62,500 nt of DNA, from NCBI GenBank assembly GCA_963575745.1, contig CAUYUJ010016059.1:2690269-2752768 (forward strand). The letters are read 5' to 3'. Position numbers and translations under genes: made by a program. Below the pieces are notes generated by a model. That model saw nothing but the letters and a program-made list of their open reading frames with translations, ran no database searches and had not been told where the DNA came from. The first letter of the stretch is position 1, and each line of letters starts with the position of its first letter. Shown one piece after another: positions 1 to 10,017 of the stretch. Source of the DNA: Prorocentrum cordatum. Taxonomy: Eukaryota; Sar; Dinophyceae; Prorocentrales; Prorocentraceae.

Positions 1-626
1 CGTGGTCCCATAAGGAGGTCCACCGAAGGCGCCAGTGCCACCGCCCGCATGTTTCGGGCCCCAGTGTCACCGCCCGCACGCGTCACCCACGCATGTTTCG
101 TCACACCGCTCACGCGCTTCGTGGCTTCATAGGGGGCTCCACCGAAGGCCCCAGCGCCACCGCCCGCGTGCGTCACCCACGCCCGTTCCGGCACACCCCC
201 GACACGCGTCATGGCCCCATAGGGAGCTCAACCGAAGGCCCCAATGCCACCGCCCTCGTGTGTCACCCACACCCACTAGTGCACACCAATTACACGTTTC
301 GGGGCCCCATAGGGAGCTCCACCGAAGTGCCACCGCCCGCGTGCGCCACCCACACCCATATTTCCAGCACCATCTTCACGCGTTTCGTGGCCTTATCGGG
401 AGCTCCACCGAAGGCGCCAGCGCCACCGCCCGCATGCGTCACCCACACCCATTCCGCCACACACACACACATCACACGTTTCGCGGCCCCACAGGGAGCT
501 CCAACGAAGGCCCCGGTGCCACCGCCCGCGTGCGTCACCCACACCCATGTCGTCGCACCCTTCACGGGCTTCGTGGCCCCATAGGGAGCTCCACCGGAAG
601 GCCCTAGTGCCACCGCCCGCATGCGT

Positions 627-679
<53 letters not shown>

Positions 680-1375
680 CGGCACACCAATTACACGTTT
701 CGTGGCCCCACAGGGAGCTCCACCAAAGGGCCGCAGTGCCACCGCCCGCGCGCGTCACCCACACCCATTGCGGCACACCTCTCACACGCTCCGTGGCCCC
801 ATCGGGAGCTCCACCGAAGGCGCCAGCGCCATCGCCCGCATGCGTCACCCACACCCATGTCGTCACACCATTCACACGTCTCGTGGCCCCATAGGGAGCT
901 CCAACGAAGGCTCCAGTGGCACCGCCCGCACGCGTCACCCATACCCATTGCGGCACACCCCTCACACGTTTCTCAGCCCCATAGGGAGCACCAGCGAAGG
1001 CCCCAGTGCCACCGCCGGCATGCGTCACCCGCGCACATTCTGGCACACCCTCACGGCTTTCGTAGCTCAGAAAGGAACTTCACCGAAAGCGCCAGTGGCT
1101 GCGTTCGCATGCGCCCACCGCACCTATTTGGGCACACCCATCACACCTTCCGTGGGCTCATAGGGAGCTCCCCCGATGGCCCCAGTGGCTGCGCCCGCAT
1201 GTGCCCACCGCACCTATTTCGGCACACCTCTTACACGTTTCGTGGCCCCGTAGGAAATTCCACCGACTGCCCAATTGGCTGCTTTCGCATGCGGCCACTG
1301 GACAAATTTTGGCACACCTTTCACATGTTTCGTGGGACTGTATGGAGCTCCTCCGAATGCGGTGCATACATCGAT
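1..1375. repeat. ~90-bp tandem satellite, about 15 copies
   Basis: A GGGAGCTCCACCGAAGG-type block recurs near 130, 221, 311, 398, 493, 583, 711, 803, 893, 983, 1072, 1161, 1251 and 1341, giving a ~90-bp period. Each unit also carries CCACCGCCCGCATGCGTCAC, a CACCCACACCCAT segment and a TTTCGTGGCCCCATAG end. Copies become more divergent after about 1050. The unit length is a multiple of three, so long open frames run through it on both strands; these are read as repeat artefacts, not genes. The array is cut by the window start. Confidence 0.95.
629..675. repeat. (CA)n microsatellite inside the satellite
   Basis: About 23 uninterrupted CA units replace the short ACACCCAT segment of one 90-bp unit and lengthen that unit to about 128 bp. 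It appears to be a local expansion of the CA-rich part of the unit. Confidence 0.95.
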
Positions 1376-1658
1376 GGTGCTCACAACTGCATATGGTTGG
1401 GTCTTTCGCCATGCTAATTTTCATCGTCCCACCTCAAATTTTCTCGATCTCGCATGATCCTCTTCAGGCAATGGTATCCCGGCCCCACCATCTCAGCACC
1501 CCGGTTGGGGATATAGCCTTCGAGACCCGAGGGGGATATGCTACATATTCACATCCACGGAGGTAAATCGGTCGATAGGGCCGAAGCCCGTGCCAGCGGT
1601 GACACGGATCGGACAAACGATGCTCAGAGGAGCGGAGCGAGCTCCGCTCCTTCTGCAG
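1376..1658. other. Spacer
   Basis: Unique-looking sequence after the satellite decays. It ends in a pyrimidine-rich CTCCTTCTGCAG, which would serve as a splice acceptor for the exon at 1659. Nothing else recognised. Confidence 0.5.
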
Positions 1659-2061
1659 CGCCGGCATCGGGGGCGCCGGGCCGGCGCTGCCATGGATCCT
1701 GCGCTTGGTGGTCAATGAGCGCCGAAGCGGCGAGTGCTTCCTCAACCTGCTGTTGGTGCAGCGGGCGGTCGTCGACGGCCGGGCCTACCTGGTCGCGTTG
1801 CTAACACCGCTGGAGCGCGACCTCCAGCGGCTGGTGGAGACCCTGGCCATGGACGAGGACGGCCTGCGGCAACTGCGGCGGCTGCGCACCATCTTGCGCC
1901 GCCGCGAGGGCTCCTGCCGCAGCTGTGGCCTGGACGGGATGCTGGCGCAGGCCATGGCCGAGTGGGTGGCCGAGTTCCCGCCCTTCCTCGAGCTGCCGGC
2001 CATGGTCGTCCCGGACCTGGACAGGCGGGTTCTTCAGCTGCCCTGCTACGCCCATGTTTAA
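1659..2061 (+). CDS. Possible terminal exon with PAS/LOV-like core
   Basis: Open frame (codons starting at 1660) from a candidate acceptor AG at 1657-1658 to TAA at 2059-2061, with strongly GC-biased third positions. The segment translated from about 1705 contains ERRSGECFLNLLLVQRAVVD followed by GRAYLVALLTPLE. This resembles the last beta strands of PAS/LOV domains (RRDGxxFWNLL...DGRxxYFVGxQxD). A charged helical stretch follows (LRQLRRLRTILRRREGSC) and then a GLDGMLAQAMAEW region that is not recognised. The upstream PAS core, including any flavin-binding cysteine, is not in this exon. No partner exon was found within the window. The PAS call rests on pattern similarity alone. Confidence 0.4.
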
Positions 2062-2236
2062 ACGCAACACGTGCCGTGCTCTGATCGTCCGTGCTAACGT
2101 GCTGCGTCTTGGCCTACGTGTTGGCGATTTTTTCGCGCCAAACCTATGCTTTCAGTCTGCGTCGTGAGCTACGTGTCGACACGCTACGTGTTGCGTGCTG
2201 CATATTGGGGCAGCTGTAGTAAGGCGGGTTCCACTC

Positions 2237-2403
2237 GTGGGCGTCGAGGTCTGCACCGCGACGGCGGGCATCGAGACGGTCGTGGGCGCCCTAGAGTCTG
2301 GTCTCCGCCACTTCCACATCACCTTCCGCGAGCACCGAGTGGACGACTCCAGGTTGAACGTGTCCGAGGTCCACAGGTCGGTCGGCGACGAACTCAGAAC
2401 CCT
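2237..2403 (+). CDS. Weak exon candidate, unknown product
   Basis: A short stretch with GC-rich third positions and RNY-like codons translates as VGVEVCTATAGIETVVGALE followed by SGLRHFHITFREHRVDD. No domain is recognised and splice sites are unclear. The flanks 2062-2236 and 2404-2526 hold nothing else recognisable. An opposite-strand frame is also open here, so strand is uncertain. Confidence 0.25.
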
Positions 2404-2526
2404 ACATCCGAAGGTTTTCGCCTTTTTGAACGTCCTGGGAGGCCCGAGTCGCCACGGTTGGATTCGCCTCGAAGTTGTCGTCAAAACACACTTTGGGAGA
2501 GGTCCTGAAAATGGCAGTAACGTTAT

Positions 2527-2808
2527 CTTTTGGTTCCCCCGCTACCCTCGCCGATCAACAATTGGGGCATCTCGATGGGCGGCGGGGCTAGGGTTGGGAA
2601 TTCGTCAAACGCGTGTCGACATCCGAGCCCTAATTGCACACGCCTTCCATGCGATGGTTGGTTGGGCTTTTGGTTCCCCCGCTACCCACGCCGATCAACT
2701 ATTCGGGCATCTCGATGGGCGGTGGGGGTATGGTTCGGAATTCGTCAAACGCGTGGCGAGATCCGAACCCTAATTGCCCACGGCTCCCATGCGAAGGTTG
2801 GTGGGGAT
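2527..2808. repeat. Two-copy tandem repeat, 140-bp unit
   Basis: TTTGGTTCCCCCGCTACCC starts near 2529 and again near 2669. The following CGCCGATCAAC, GGGCATCTCGATGGGCGG, GGAATTCGTCAAACGCGTG and CCCTAATTGC blocks all recur with the same 140-bp shift. The repeat breaks down after about 2808. Confidence 0.9.
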
Positions 2809-3095
2809 AGGGTTCGGATGTCGCCACCTAGCAGGGTCAGCCTCCGCCTCGCCGAGATGCTCAACCTGTTGCGTCAGCTCAGGACCGGGGAAGCGTAATG
2901 CTCGAGCTCGCTGGGACTCGGTTGTTGTGCCGACGCTTTTTGATAGGCCCATTCTGTGTTCTGCCGGTCAAATGTTCTTGGGATGTTTGCAGCGGAAGTT
3001 CGCATCACATTTCAGATCGTGTCTCATCATTTTCTGGCCAGTCCCGTCAGGCCAACTCGAATCCCCCGCACCCGGGTCTTACGTCTCCCTGACAG
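2809..3095. other. Spacer
   Basis: No repeat or domain recognised. Ends in TCTCCCTGACAG, a plausible acceptor for the exon at 3096. Confidence 0.5.
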
Positions 3096-3327
3096 GAGGT
3101 TGTACTACCTCCGCGAGGGCATCGTGTTCACCGTCTGCTCCCCCCCGCACCTCATCGACGCCTTCTCCGAGGTCCAGAAGGCTTTCGTCTCCAACGGCTA
3201 CGAGATCTCTGGCTGGCTGCTCGACGCGCGCGCGTCGAAGCCGGAGGCGGTGCGTGAGTGCTGGGCGAGGATGTCCGCCGCGAAGCGGCGCGGCGAGGTT
3301 CGGCGGCGAGCCCAGAGGGGGAAGTGA
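3096..3327 (+). CDS. Probable terminal exon, unknown protein
   Basis: Starts after a candidate acceptor (CAG at 3093-3095) and ends at TGA 3325-3327. The reading is compact and GC3-rich: RLYYLREGIVFTVCSPPHLI, then DAFSEVQKAFVSNGYEISGW, then a basic tail ending RRAQRGK. Hydrophobic and charged residues alternate as in a folded alpha/beta domain, but no family is recognised. No neighbouring exon is clear. Confidence 0.4.
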
Positions 3328-4049
3328 GAGGTGGCAGGTCTTCTTAGATGGCAGCGTGACTTCTCAGGATCGACGAAGCGCAAGCATGGATTCGCGGCGC
3401 GTGGATTGGCGTCGGGCCCGATTTCCGCAAGTGATCGGCGCATCCCGCCGCCAGGTCAGGCGGCATTGGCGCCATGTTTCGGGGGCCACTTCCCCGATCT
3501 CTGTGAGCGTCTGCTCGGCAGGAGCCCTCTGGCCTCCCGAGAAGTCGCCTGCTCCCTGGGAGGGGGCTTATAGGCAACAGCTTCTCGGGAGGCGCAAAAG
3601 GGCCTCTGAGGAGCCCCGCCGCCCTCCGAGGAGGCCTGCTTCCTGTCGGGCGCCTGGCAGGTATAGCTCCTGGGTCGTGTCTCGGTTCTCCCCTGGCCGT
3701 TCGGGGCGACCCGTGCACCCCGTTGAACGCTCTCGGGGAGGCGCAGCCGCTGCAGCGCTTCCCGAGGCTGGAACGACGCCCAGAGCTTACGAAACCGCCC
3801 GGACACCTGGAAGCCCGAAGCCGAACCTCCCCAGCCTCGCCCCTGGGCTCGCCGCCGAGAGGTGGCGGCCCTGGGCCTGCTCGGGGGTGGCCAGCGCGCC
3901 GTGGAGGCCGCCGCGAGGGCGCCGAACGCTTCGAGGGTGGCCCTGTACGCGATGGACGCGCACCCCGCCCGGCGGCTGTCGAGGGAGGTAACCAGAACAC
4001 CCCGACGCGCACGAGTCTGGGCCTCTCAGATGGGGCCCGAGCAGGTGGG
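3328..4049. other. GC-rich spacer with a hairpin
   Basis: No convincing exon. A perfect 12-bp inverted repeat, CCTCCCGAGAAG at 3533-3544 and CTTCTCGGGAGG at 3581-3592, flanks a 36-nt loop. The stretch around 3709-3770 resembles 24840-24900 (both carry GAACGCTCTCGG and GAGGCGCAGC), suggesting a short dispersed repeat. Confidence 0.6.
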
Positions 4050-4250
4050 GTAGACCGCGTCGCATCGCTGGTAAGGCTCGATGGGGAGCCCGATTTTCTC
4101 CACGCCGACGGGTGCCGATGCACGGCCGACGTCGACGATGCATCGGCGATGCATCGGCCCCATGCACTCCGACCCCATTTTCTCCGACCCCGTCGACGAT
4201 GCCGTCGCGACTCTCCGACCCCATTTACTCCGACCCAATTGGGAGGCCTC
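4040..4250. repeat. Dispersed repeat with GCCGATGCATCGGC palindromes, copy 1
   Basis: Contains repeated CGATGCATCGG palindromes and TTTTCTCCACGCC. The block GGCTCGATGxGGAG...TTTTCTCCACGCC...CGATGCATCGG also occurs at 26725-26870 in the same orientation. Several GTCGACGATG and CCGACCCCATTT sub-repeats are internal. Confidence 0.7.
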
Positions 4251-4389
4251 TTCAATCATGACGGCCCTTCTATCTCATTATATGTGTAGACAGTCCTGGG
4301 CGTTTATTAGACAGCCTTGCCCTCCCTGGTCGGTTCCTTCCTGAGCTGTGCTTCCTAAGCGGCTTCGCTTGTCGGTAAACTTAGTTCGA

Positions 4390-4515
4390 AGGTCCGCGTG
4401 GATGTCTTGGATCGACGCGGGACTCCCCATCCCTGCAGCGCGGAGCGCGCCAGGTGCGGCGCCGGAGGCGCCGCCAGGGGGGGCCTGGCGACAATCCTAG
4501 AAATCCGCGCGGAGT
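4390..4515. repeat. Hairpin (MITE-like) repeat family A, copy 1
   Basis: Begins AGGTCCGCGTGGAT and ends AATCCGCGCGGAGTT. The GC-rich core holds a second inverted pair around GCGCCGGAGGCGCC. The right flank carries TTTATGCCGT as in copy 2. See 4852-4976 for the best-preserved copy. Confidence 0.7.
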
Positions 4516-4564
4516 TCCGAACGTTTATGCTTATGCCGTCTGTTGGCATTTTCCTATTACTCTG

Positions 4565-4700
4565 AGTCGAGGGCCCCCGGGCCCTCACAGGTCGATCCGG
4601 CTTGAGAAATGGTGAAGAAGGGTGGGGTCTAGGGTCATGGGTTCTGGTCGTGCTTTTTCGCAGTGTTGCAAATTCTTGGCAACGCCAGAGCTTAGTGTCT
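4565..4700. repeat. Dispersed repeat family C, copy 1
   Basis: Shares an ordered set of blocks with 27150-27255 and 52400-52515: CCCTCACAG/AT, GATCGGTCCGGCTxGA, GGTCTxGGxTTCxGGTCGTG, then TTTTTCGCxxTGTTGCAATT. The three copies have the same orientation. Confidence 0.65.
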
Positions 4701-4851
4701 TCAACAGCCCTGGGCGTTCACTAAGGAGCCCTAGCCTGCTCGATTTCTTCCTGGCTGCGCTTACTGGGCAGTTTCGCCTGTCGGGGTGCATCTCATTCGT
4801 TGATGGTGGTTCGTCTGCTCCCAATCGAAGAACGAACAACGGCATTTTCAG

Positions 4852-4976
4852 AGGTCCGCGCGGATCTCCTGGATCGGCGCTCGGCCCCCATGGCGGCGTT
4901 TCCGGCGCCGCCCCTGGCGCACTCCGCGCGCCAGGGAATGGGGCCCAGCGCCGGTGCACGAAATTCGCGCGGACCT
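4852..4976. repeat. Hairpin (MITE-like) repeat family A, copy 2
   Basis: The best copy. The left end AGGTCCGCGCG (from 4852) and right end CGCGCGGACCT (to 4976) are perfect 11-bp terminal inverted repeats. The next segments, GGATCGGCGCT and AGCGCCGGTGC, are also roughly inverted, and the centre holds TGGCGC/GCGCCA. The whole 125 bp could fold back. The right flank reads TTTATGCCGTT. Confidence 0.8.
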
Positions 4977-5209
4977 CAGACAGCTTCTGTTTATGCCGTT
5001 CTCCGTCCCTTGATGGAGGGCATAACCACCCTCGACGCACAGGAAGCAGCCCGACAGGCGAAGCCGCTCAGTCGCCACACCCCAGGAATGTGAATCGAGC
5101 AGGGCAGGGCTGTCTAGTACCTGCCCAGGACTGTTTCGTACCTCTTGAGCCCTGGCGTTGCAAGACAAGCCTCTGTTCTCATGCAGTTTTTCGCTCCTCC
5201 GTCCTCCAG

Positions 5210-5357
5210 GCTGGAGAACGCGGAAGCCCAGCTGCTGCAGAGGCTGCACGCCGAGGGCACCGCGCTCCTCGCCTGCAACGTCAGCGGCCCCGGGCAGTGC
5301 TGGCGGCGGTGCCCGGAGGCCCAGCGCGCGGCCGCGGACGCCGGCGTGACGCCCGAG
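5210..5357 (+). CDS. Probable internal exon, unknown protein
   Basis: A 148-nt open stretch bounded by TCCTCCAG|G (AG at 5208-5209) and GAG|GTGCGG (GT at 5358-5359). It translates as LENAEAQLLQRLHAEGTALL followed by ACNVSGPGQCWRRCPEAQRA. GC3 is high, both splice signals are good and the start is amphipathic. No domain is recognised and no flanking exon was identified in the window. Confidence 0.4.
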
Positions 5358-6079
5358 GTGCGGGGAGCAGTTCGTGGCATGCTCGGGTCGCCGCGGGGGG
5401 GGGTAGGACACACATTGCTCATTTCGAAGTATTCGGAAGTACCCCTTTGTGTTTCACTTGTCCTCCTCCTCCTCCCCCTCCTCCTCTTCGCGTGGCGCTA
5501 CACTGTCCTGCTCACCTTGTTGTGTCGACGACGGAGTGGACGCGGAAATCTGCAGTCCAGCTTCCCCGCTTCCCCGCCGAGGTAGGGTTCACTCTGGCGC
5601 GAAGAGGCGAATGGTGGTTCGACGTTCTTGGGATGTCAAAAAAAAAATGATCCTTTCATTTCTGATTCTTCTGTGCTGGGCCTCTTCCTGGGCGCTAGGG
5701 GGCCAGGAACAATCAGAAACGAACACCATTAGAAGTGAGCACGGTCAGAGATGAACGACGTGTAGAGGGGGTTGCAAGTGGGTGCCAAGGTGGGCTATAC
5801 CTGGCCGAAGCTAGCTTACAAGTTGGTTGCAAATGTCCGAAGTGGCTGAAGGGAGGTGCAGATCCGAGCCAAGTGGACGGAGCCCACGTGTCGGTGTTTA
5901 CCAAATCACCCTAAGCCACTTAGGATACCGTTGGCCCATTTATAAGCTAGGTCAGGCCAGCCAGAATCTGCCAGATCATGCACTTCGAACCCCCATATTG
6001 CCCCAGCATCCCCCACGGCGACCCAAGTAAACATAACATGTCTGAGGACCGCGCTTACTTATCGGACCCCAGGCCCCCT
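5358..6079. other. Spacer
   Basis: Contains a short CCTCCTCCTCC tract (5460-5490) and a poly-A run near 5640. Nothing else recognised. Confidence 0.5.
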
Positions 6080-6221
6080 CGGGTCATGGAAAAATCATGG
6101 TGGATGTTTGTTTAGCTATTTGGGGCCCCTGGGGCTCTTACGGGGCCTCGGGACCTTGAAAACACTACCTGTTATGAAAAGCTGGTCGCCGGGAATGGGT
6201 CCAGACCGCTGGGTGTCCACT
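6080..6221. repeat. Dispersed repeat family B, copy 1
   Basis: Matches 26922-27068 in order and orientation: CCTCGGGxCATG, TTTCGGxCTCCxGGGGC, GGGCCTCGGGACCxT, GAAACGACGxGxxATGAAAAGC, GGGAATxGGTCCAGACCGCT and GGTGTCCAC. Weaker partial matches are at 25190-25240 and 35260-35310. Confidence 0.75.
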
Positions 6222-6261
6222 TAAAACAAAAAAAACACGACGCCTGGATTGGTCAAACGAT

Positions 6262-6380
6262 GTTCAGGATGGGATCGGCGCTGGAGCCCCCCGGTGGCGC
6301 CTCCGACGCCGCCCCTGGCACGCCCCGCGTGCCAGGGAGGGGAGTCCCGCGCCGACTCGAGTGATACGCGCGGGTTTCCG
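6262..6380. repeat. Hairpin repeat family A, copy 3
   Basis: Has the inner GGATCGGCGCTGG / CCCGCGCCGACTC pair and TGGCACGCCCCGCGTGCCA core palindrome, followed by ATACGCGCGGGTTTCC and TTTGTGCC at the right. The left outer arm is degraded. Confidence 0.65.
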
Positions 6381-6400
6381 AACTGCGCGTGTTTGTGCCA

Positions 6401-7085
6401 CTATTTGTTCCTCGAGAGGTGCTCGCCGTGAAGTGGTGCGAGCACCAGGCAGGGCCCGCGTCGATCCGATTCGAGATCGAGTCCCTGAGATCCTCCGGGT
6501 CTACCTTTTCCACACCAGGCGTTTTCGTTGGGTTCTGGGTCCTTGGCAACTGTTCACCATGCTGCAATCTTTTGAACCGTCTGATCGCAGAGTCTGGCCT
6601 GCTCGGTCTGGCTCGATTCCGACATTGCGACGATTAGATGCGGCCCGATGTTTGCATCGCGCTGTTGTGCATCTTGGCGCGGTCGATTCGATTCGATTCC
6701 GACTCCGTGCCGATGTTGCCCGATCAGACACACATTCCGATTCGATCCCATTCCCGGATTCGATGTGGATTGATCTTGCCAGGGCTGGGGCGCCATCGTC
6801 TCCTCGGACAGGTTCGTCCTCGGCCCGAACAGCGGCGCGATGCACAGGCCCGAGGAAGAACAGAGACCGAAGCCGCTGCCCTACCGACGTTTTCGCCTCT
6901 TTCCTTGGGCCTCCTAAGAGCTCGGATGCAACTCCTGGGAGGTCAAATTCTGATTTTGCCCTGGTCCGAAATCCGGCTGAATCCCGCTTAATCCCGCTTA
7001 GTAATCCCGCTTAATCCGAGGCCCACTCCGGGGTACCAGCTCCCAAATGGGGCTTAATCCTCCTTAATATTTCCGACGAAACCTC
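6401..7085. other. Spacer with GATTC-rich and AATCCCGCTTA repeats
   Basis: 6600-6780 is rich in GATTCGATTCCGA-type words; similar words occur at 46490-46670. AATCCCGCTTA is repeated three times within 6975-7016. No gene recognised. Confidence 0.6.
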
Positions 7086-7994
7086 CCAGTAGTTGCCTCC
7101 TAATAAGAAGCCCTCGTCGTCACGGCTCACCAGAGAAGAAGGAACCACAACCACCAGTTATGGGGGTAGGCCGCTCCCCCCCCCCGAGCTGGTGGCACCC
7201 CTTTCCGGGCGCGCCCCCAGAAAGCTCCCAGAACGGAGTGCGCAGAGTTCTATGCAGTTCTCGTGGTGGTGGCTTTTTCTGCTTTCGAGAACGGCTGGGT
7301 TCGCCTGAACGCATCCCAGGAGAGGTCCCGAGTTATATAGGGAGGGGCCCCCCGTCTTCTTCTCTGGGGGGAGGGGCGGGGGCGCGCCCGGCTGCGAAAG
7401 CTGTTTTTGTTTCTGCGCCCTCGTTTGGCATTTCAGCTGGCTGTTGCCTGCGTTGCTTCTCGTGAATGGTACACGCCGATTGTTGAAATCCAGGTGTTGC
7501 TGGACTCCCAGATCCCGATCTACTTCAAGTGCCTTCCTACTTCAAGAATCGATATGCTGATGCTGTGTTTTGTTATTCTCTGGAGGGCCTGAACCCAATC
7601 TACTTTATCTGCCTTCCTGCTTCTTGTTTGTACCTACTTTTTCCGACCGACGTGTGCTACTGTGTGTCCCGCACTAGGTCTGGGGACAGCCAACCCGCAT
7701 GGTAAGGATAAGCGACCTCCCAAGGTTATCATTGCGTCCTTCCCCTTGAGCCAGCCCTCGCCCGCGAGGAGGAGGACGAAGAGGAGGAGGAGGAGGAGGA
7801 GGAGGACGAGAAGGAGGTTGAAACGAGCACTTCGGCCCTTGCATTCTTCCCTTTTCCCTGGCGGCGACCCGCTCGCAAAGTGCCGACATGTCTTCCAGGG
7901 TCCTTGCATCCTGCTCGTGCGTCGTTATTGTACGGGCTGACTGTGCTTGTAGTACGGAGGAGGGGTACGGTAGGTTTGCGTCGTGTCGACCAGC
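7086..7994. other. Spacer
   Basis: Holds a C-run near 7182, an inverted pair CCAGAGAAGAAG (about 7131) / CTTCTTCTCTGG (about 7353), and a GAGGAGGAGG tract at 7775-7810. No convincing coding signal. Confidence 0.5.
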
Positions 7995-8165
7995 GGCGAC
8001 CCCAGCGCGGGCGTTCAAGGTTGAACGCCGGCGGCGGCCCAGAATCGGTCGATGTTGAACGATTGGACGTTGCGGCAGCGGCCGATCGTTCAAGGTTGAA
8101 CGATCCCTGCGGTGTCAAAAACCAACGCTGGGGTCGGCACGACACGAACCTGCCGTACCTGTATC
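7995..8165. repeat. Dispersed repeat family D, copy 1
   Basis: Shares GGCGAxCCCAGCxCGGGCG, TTCAAG, GATCGxTCAAGxTTGAACG, ATCCxxGCxGTGTCAxAAACC and CACGACACGxACCTxCCGTA with 47461-47690, in the same order and orientation. The core contains an inverted GATCGTTCAAGGTTGAACGATC. Confidence 0.75.
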
Positions 8166-8420
8166 GGGGGGGAGGTACCAATAGTTTGGAGTAGGGTGCC
8201 GACAGTCCAGGGGCGGGTACCAATCCACCACCAGTCTGGGGGGGGGGCCGGCACTTGTCGAATGGAGAGGTGAACTGTCTCGCGAGCGCGGATGGTCCAG
8301 GGGGTACATGTAGTCCGGAGCGGTACCCTTAGTCCAGGGTTGGGTGCCACGAGGGGTACCAAGAGTCCGGGGGGGGGGGGGGGGCAATAGTTCTGGGGGA
8401 GGAGGCCTTAGTCTGGAGAC
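8166..8420. repeat. Degenerate G-rich GGTACC/AGTCC repeats
   Basis: Irregular repetition of GGGTACCAA, AGTCCAGGGG and AGTCTGGGG words with several G-runs, including about 14 G near 8371. Low complexity; no gene. Confidence 0.7.
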
Positions 8421-8494
8421 CTGGAATTATATTGGGGGGCGCAGAATTCTGTGGCCCGCGCTTTTTTTGATGTTTTTTTGGCTCGCATTTTGTT

Positions 8495-9985
8495 CCCTAC
8501 CTAGGCTCTGCCTAGAAGAGTTCTTACTCGGTGAGCTTAAAGGGCCGGGCAGTGGGGCCCGCCCTGGGCGGTTCCCCCAGTATCCGCCCCGCGGTTCCCC
8601 CAGTGACGTTCCCTTAGCTTCGCGTTGCTTATCTCATCTTAGCTTAGCTTATTTCATCTTACCTTAGCTTAGCTTCATCTTACCTCAGTTTTATCTTAGC
8701 TTAGCTTACCTTCATCTTAGCTTCGCTGAGCTTTAGCATAGCAGAGCACAGCATAGCATATCATAGCGTAGCATAGCATAGCGCAACATCGCATATCATA
8801 GCATGGGTGTAATTTGAATAGTTTTTAATGTTCGCCCAGAATTCTGCCTGTAGGAAGACATGCCCGACCCACCAGTTCTCAGCATTCCCTACCTAGGCTC
8901 TGCCAGAAGGGTTCTTACTCTCTGGGCTTAAAGGGGCCGGGCAGTGGAAAGCGCCCCGGGCGGTTCCACCAGTATCCGCCCCGCGGTTCCCCCAGTTGCG
9001 CCCCCTTAGCTTAGCTTTGCTTATCTCCTCTTAGCTTAGCCTAGCTTAGCTTAGCTTAGCCTAGCCTAGCTTAGCTTAGCTTAGCTTAGCCTGGCTTAGC
9101 TTAGTTTAGCTTAGCTCAGCTTAGCCTAGCTTAGCGCAGCGCAGCATTATCATATCATATCATCGCATATCATATCATAACATGTCATAGCATAGCATAG
9201 CGCAGCATAGCATAACGCAGCATATCATATCACATCATATCATAGCAGTGCATAGCGCAACATAGCATATCATAACATAGCATCGCATATATTAGCTTAG
9301 CATAGCACAGCGCAGCGCATCATATCATAACATAGCATAGCATAGCGCGGCACATCATATCATGTCATAGCATAGCGCAGCATATCCAAGCATTACATGA
9401 CATAGCATAGCGTAGCATAGCATAGCATAACATATCAGAACGCATCATACCATATCATCACATAGCCTAGCCTAGCATAGCATAGCGCAGCATAGCATAG
9501 CATAGCATAGCATAGCGCAGCATAGCATGTCATATCATAGCATAGCATAACGCAGCATAGCATAGCACAGCATAGCCTAGCATAGCATAGCGCAGCCTAG
9601 CATACCCTAGCATAGCATAGCGTAGCATAGCGCAGCACAGCGCAGCATCGCACAGCATATCATAGCATAGCATAGCATAGCGCAGCATATCATAGCACAG
9701 CATCGCATAGCATAGCATAGCATCAAAGCAAAGGCAAAGCAACAGCAGCAACAGCAAAGCAAGGCACAAGCAACGCAAAGCAAAGCAACAACAACAGCAA
9801 AGCAAAGGAAAGGCAACGCAAACGCAATGTGCGACAGGTGCCGAGCTAGCCTCGATGGCCGGACCGGAGCCCCCGCAAGCACTGCTGCCACACTGCTACA
9901 ACTGCGACGATGAGGAGAAGGAGGACGGCGTTTACCGTGACTGCTAAGATTGCTCTCCTCGGGGCTCCAACTCCTAGAGGTAGGG
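8495..9985. mobile_element. Pentamer satellite bounded by inverted CCCTACCTAGG ends, copy 1
   Basis: Left end CCCTACCTAGG at 8495-8505, repeated at 8887-8897. Right end CCTAGAGGTAGGG at 9973-9985 is its inverse with a 2-bp insertion. After each left end comes a conserved ~110-bp module: CTCTGCC, GAAGxGTTCTTACT, AAAGGGGCCGGGCAGTGG, CGGTTCCxCCAGTATCCGCC, CGCGGTTCCCCCAGT. Then follow TTAGC and ATAGC/ATATC pentamer arrays. The right module GCTCCAACTCCTAG...GGGTCGC is shared with 45522-45556. No ORF inside codes for a transposase; open frames are pentamer artefacts. Classification as a non-autonomous element is an inference from two loci with the same ends. Confidence 0.6.
8610..9725. repeat. TTAGC / ATAGC / ATATC pentanucleotide array
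   Basis: About 1.1 kb of five-base repeats: TTAGC/CTAGC types first, then ATAGC, ATATC, GCAGC variants, grading into CAAAG/CAACA-rich sequence at 9722-9830. A second left module interrupts the array at 8887-9003. Confidence 0.95.
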
Positions 9986-10017
9986 TCGCTCTGGGATCAT
10001 TTGGGTCTCCCCGCTAG

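Noticed and set aside
393-1046. Long open frames on both strands across the 90-bp satellite
   Set aside because: Unit length is divisible by three and stops are rare in this GC-rich sequence; products are repeats with no domain.
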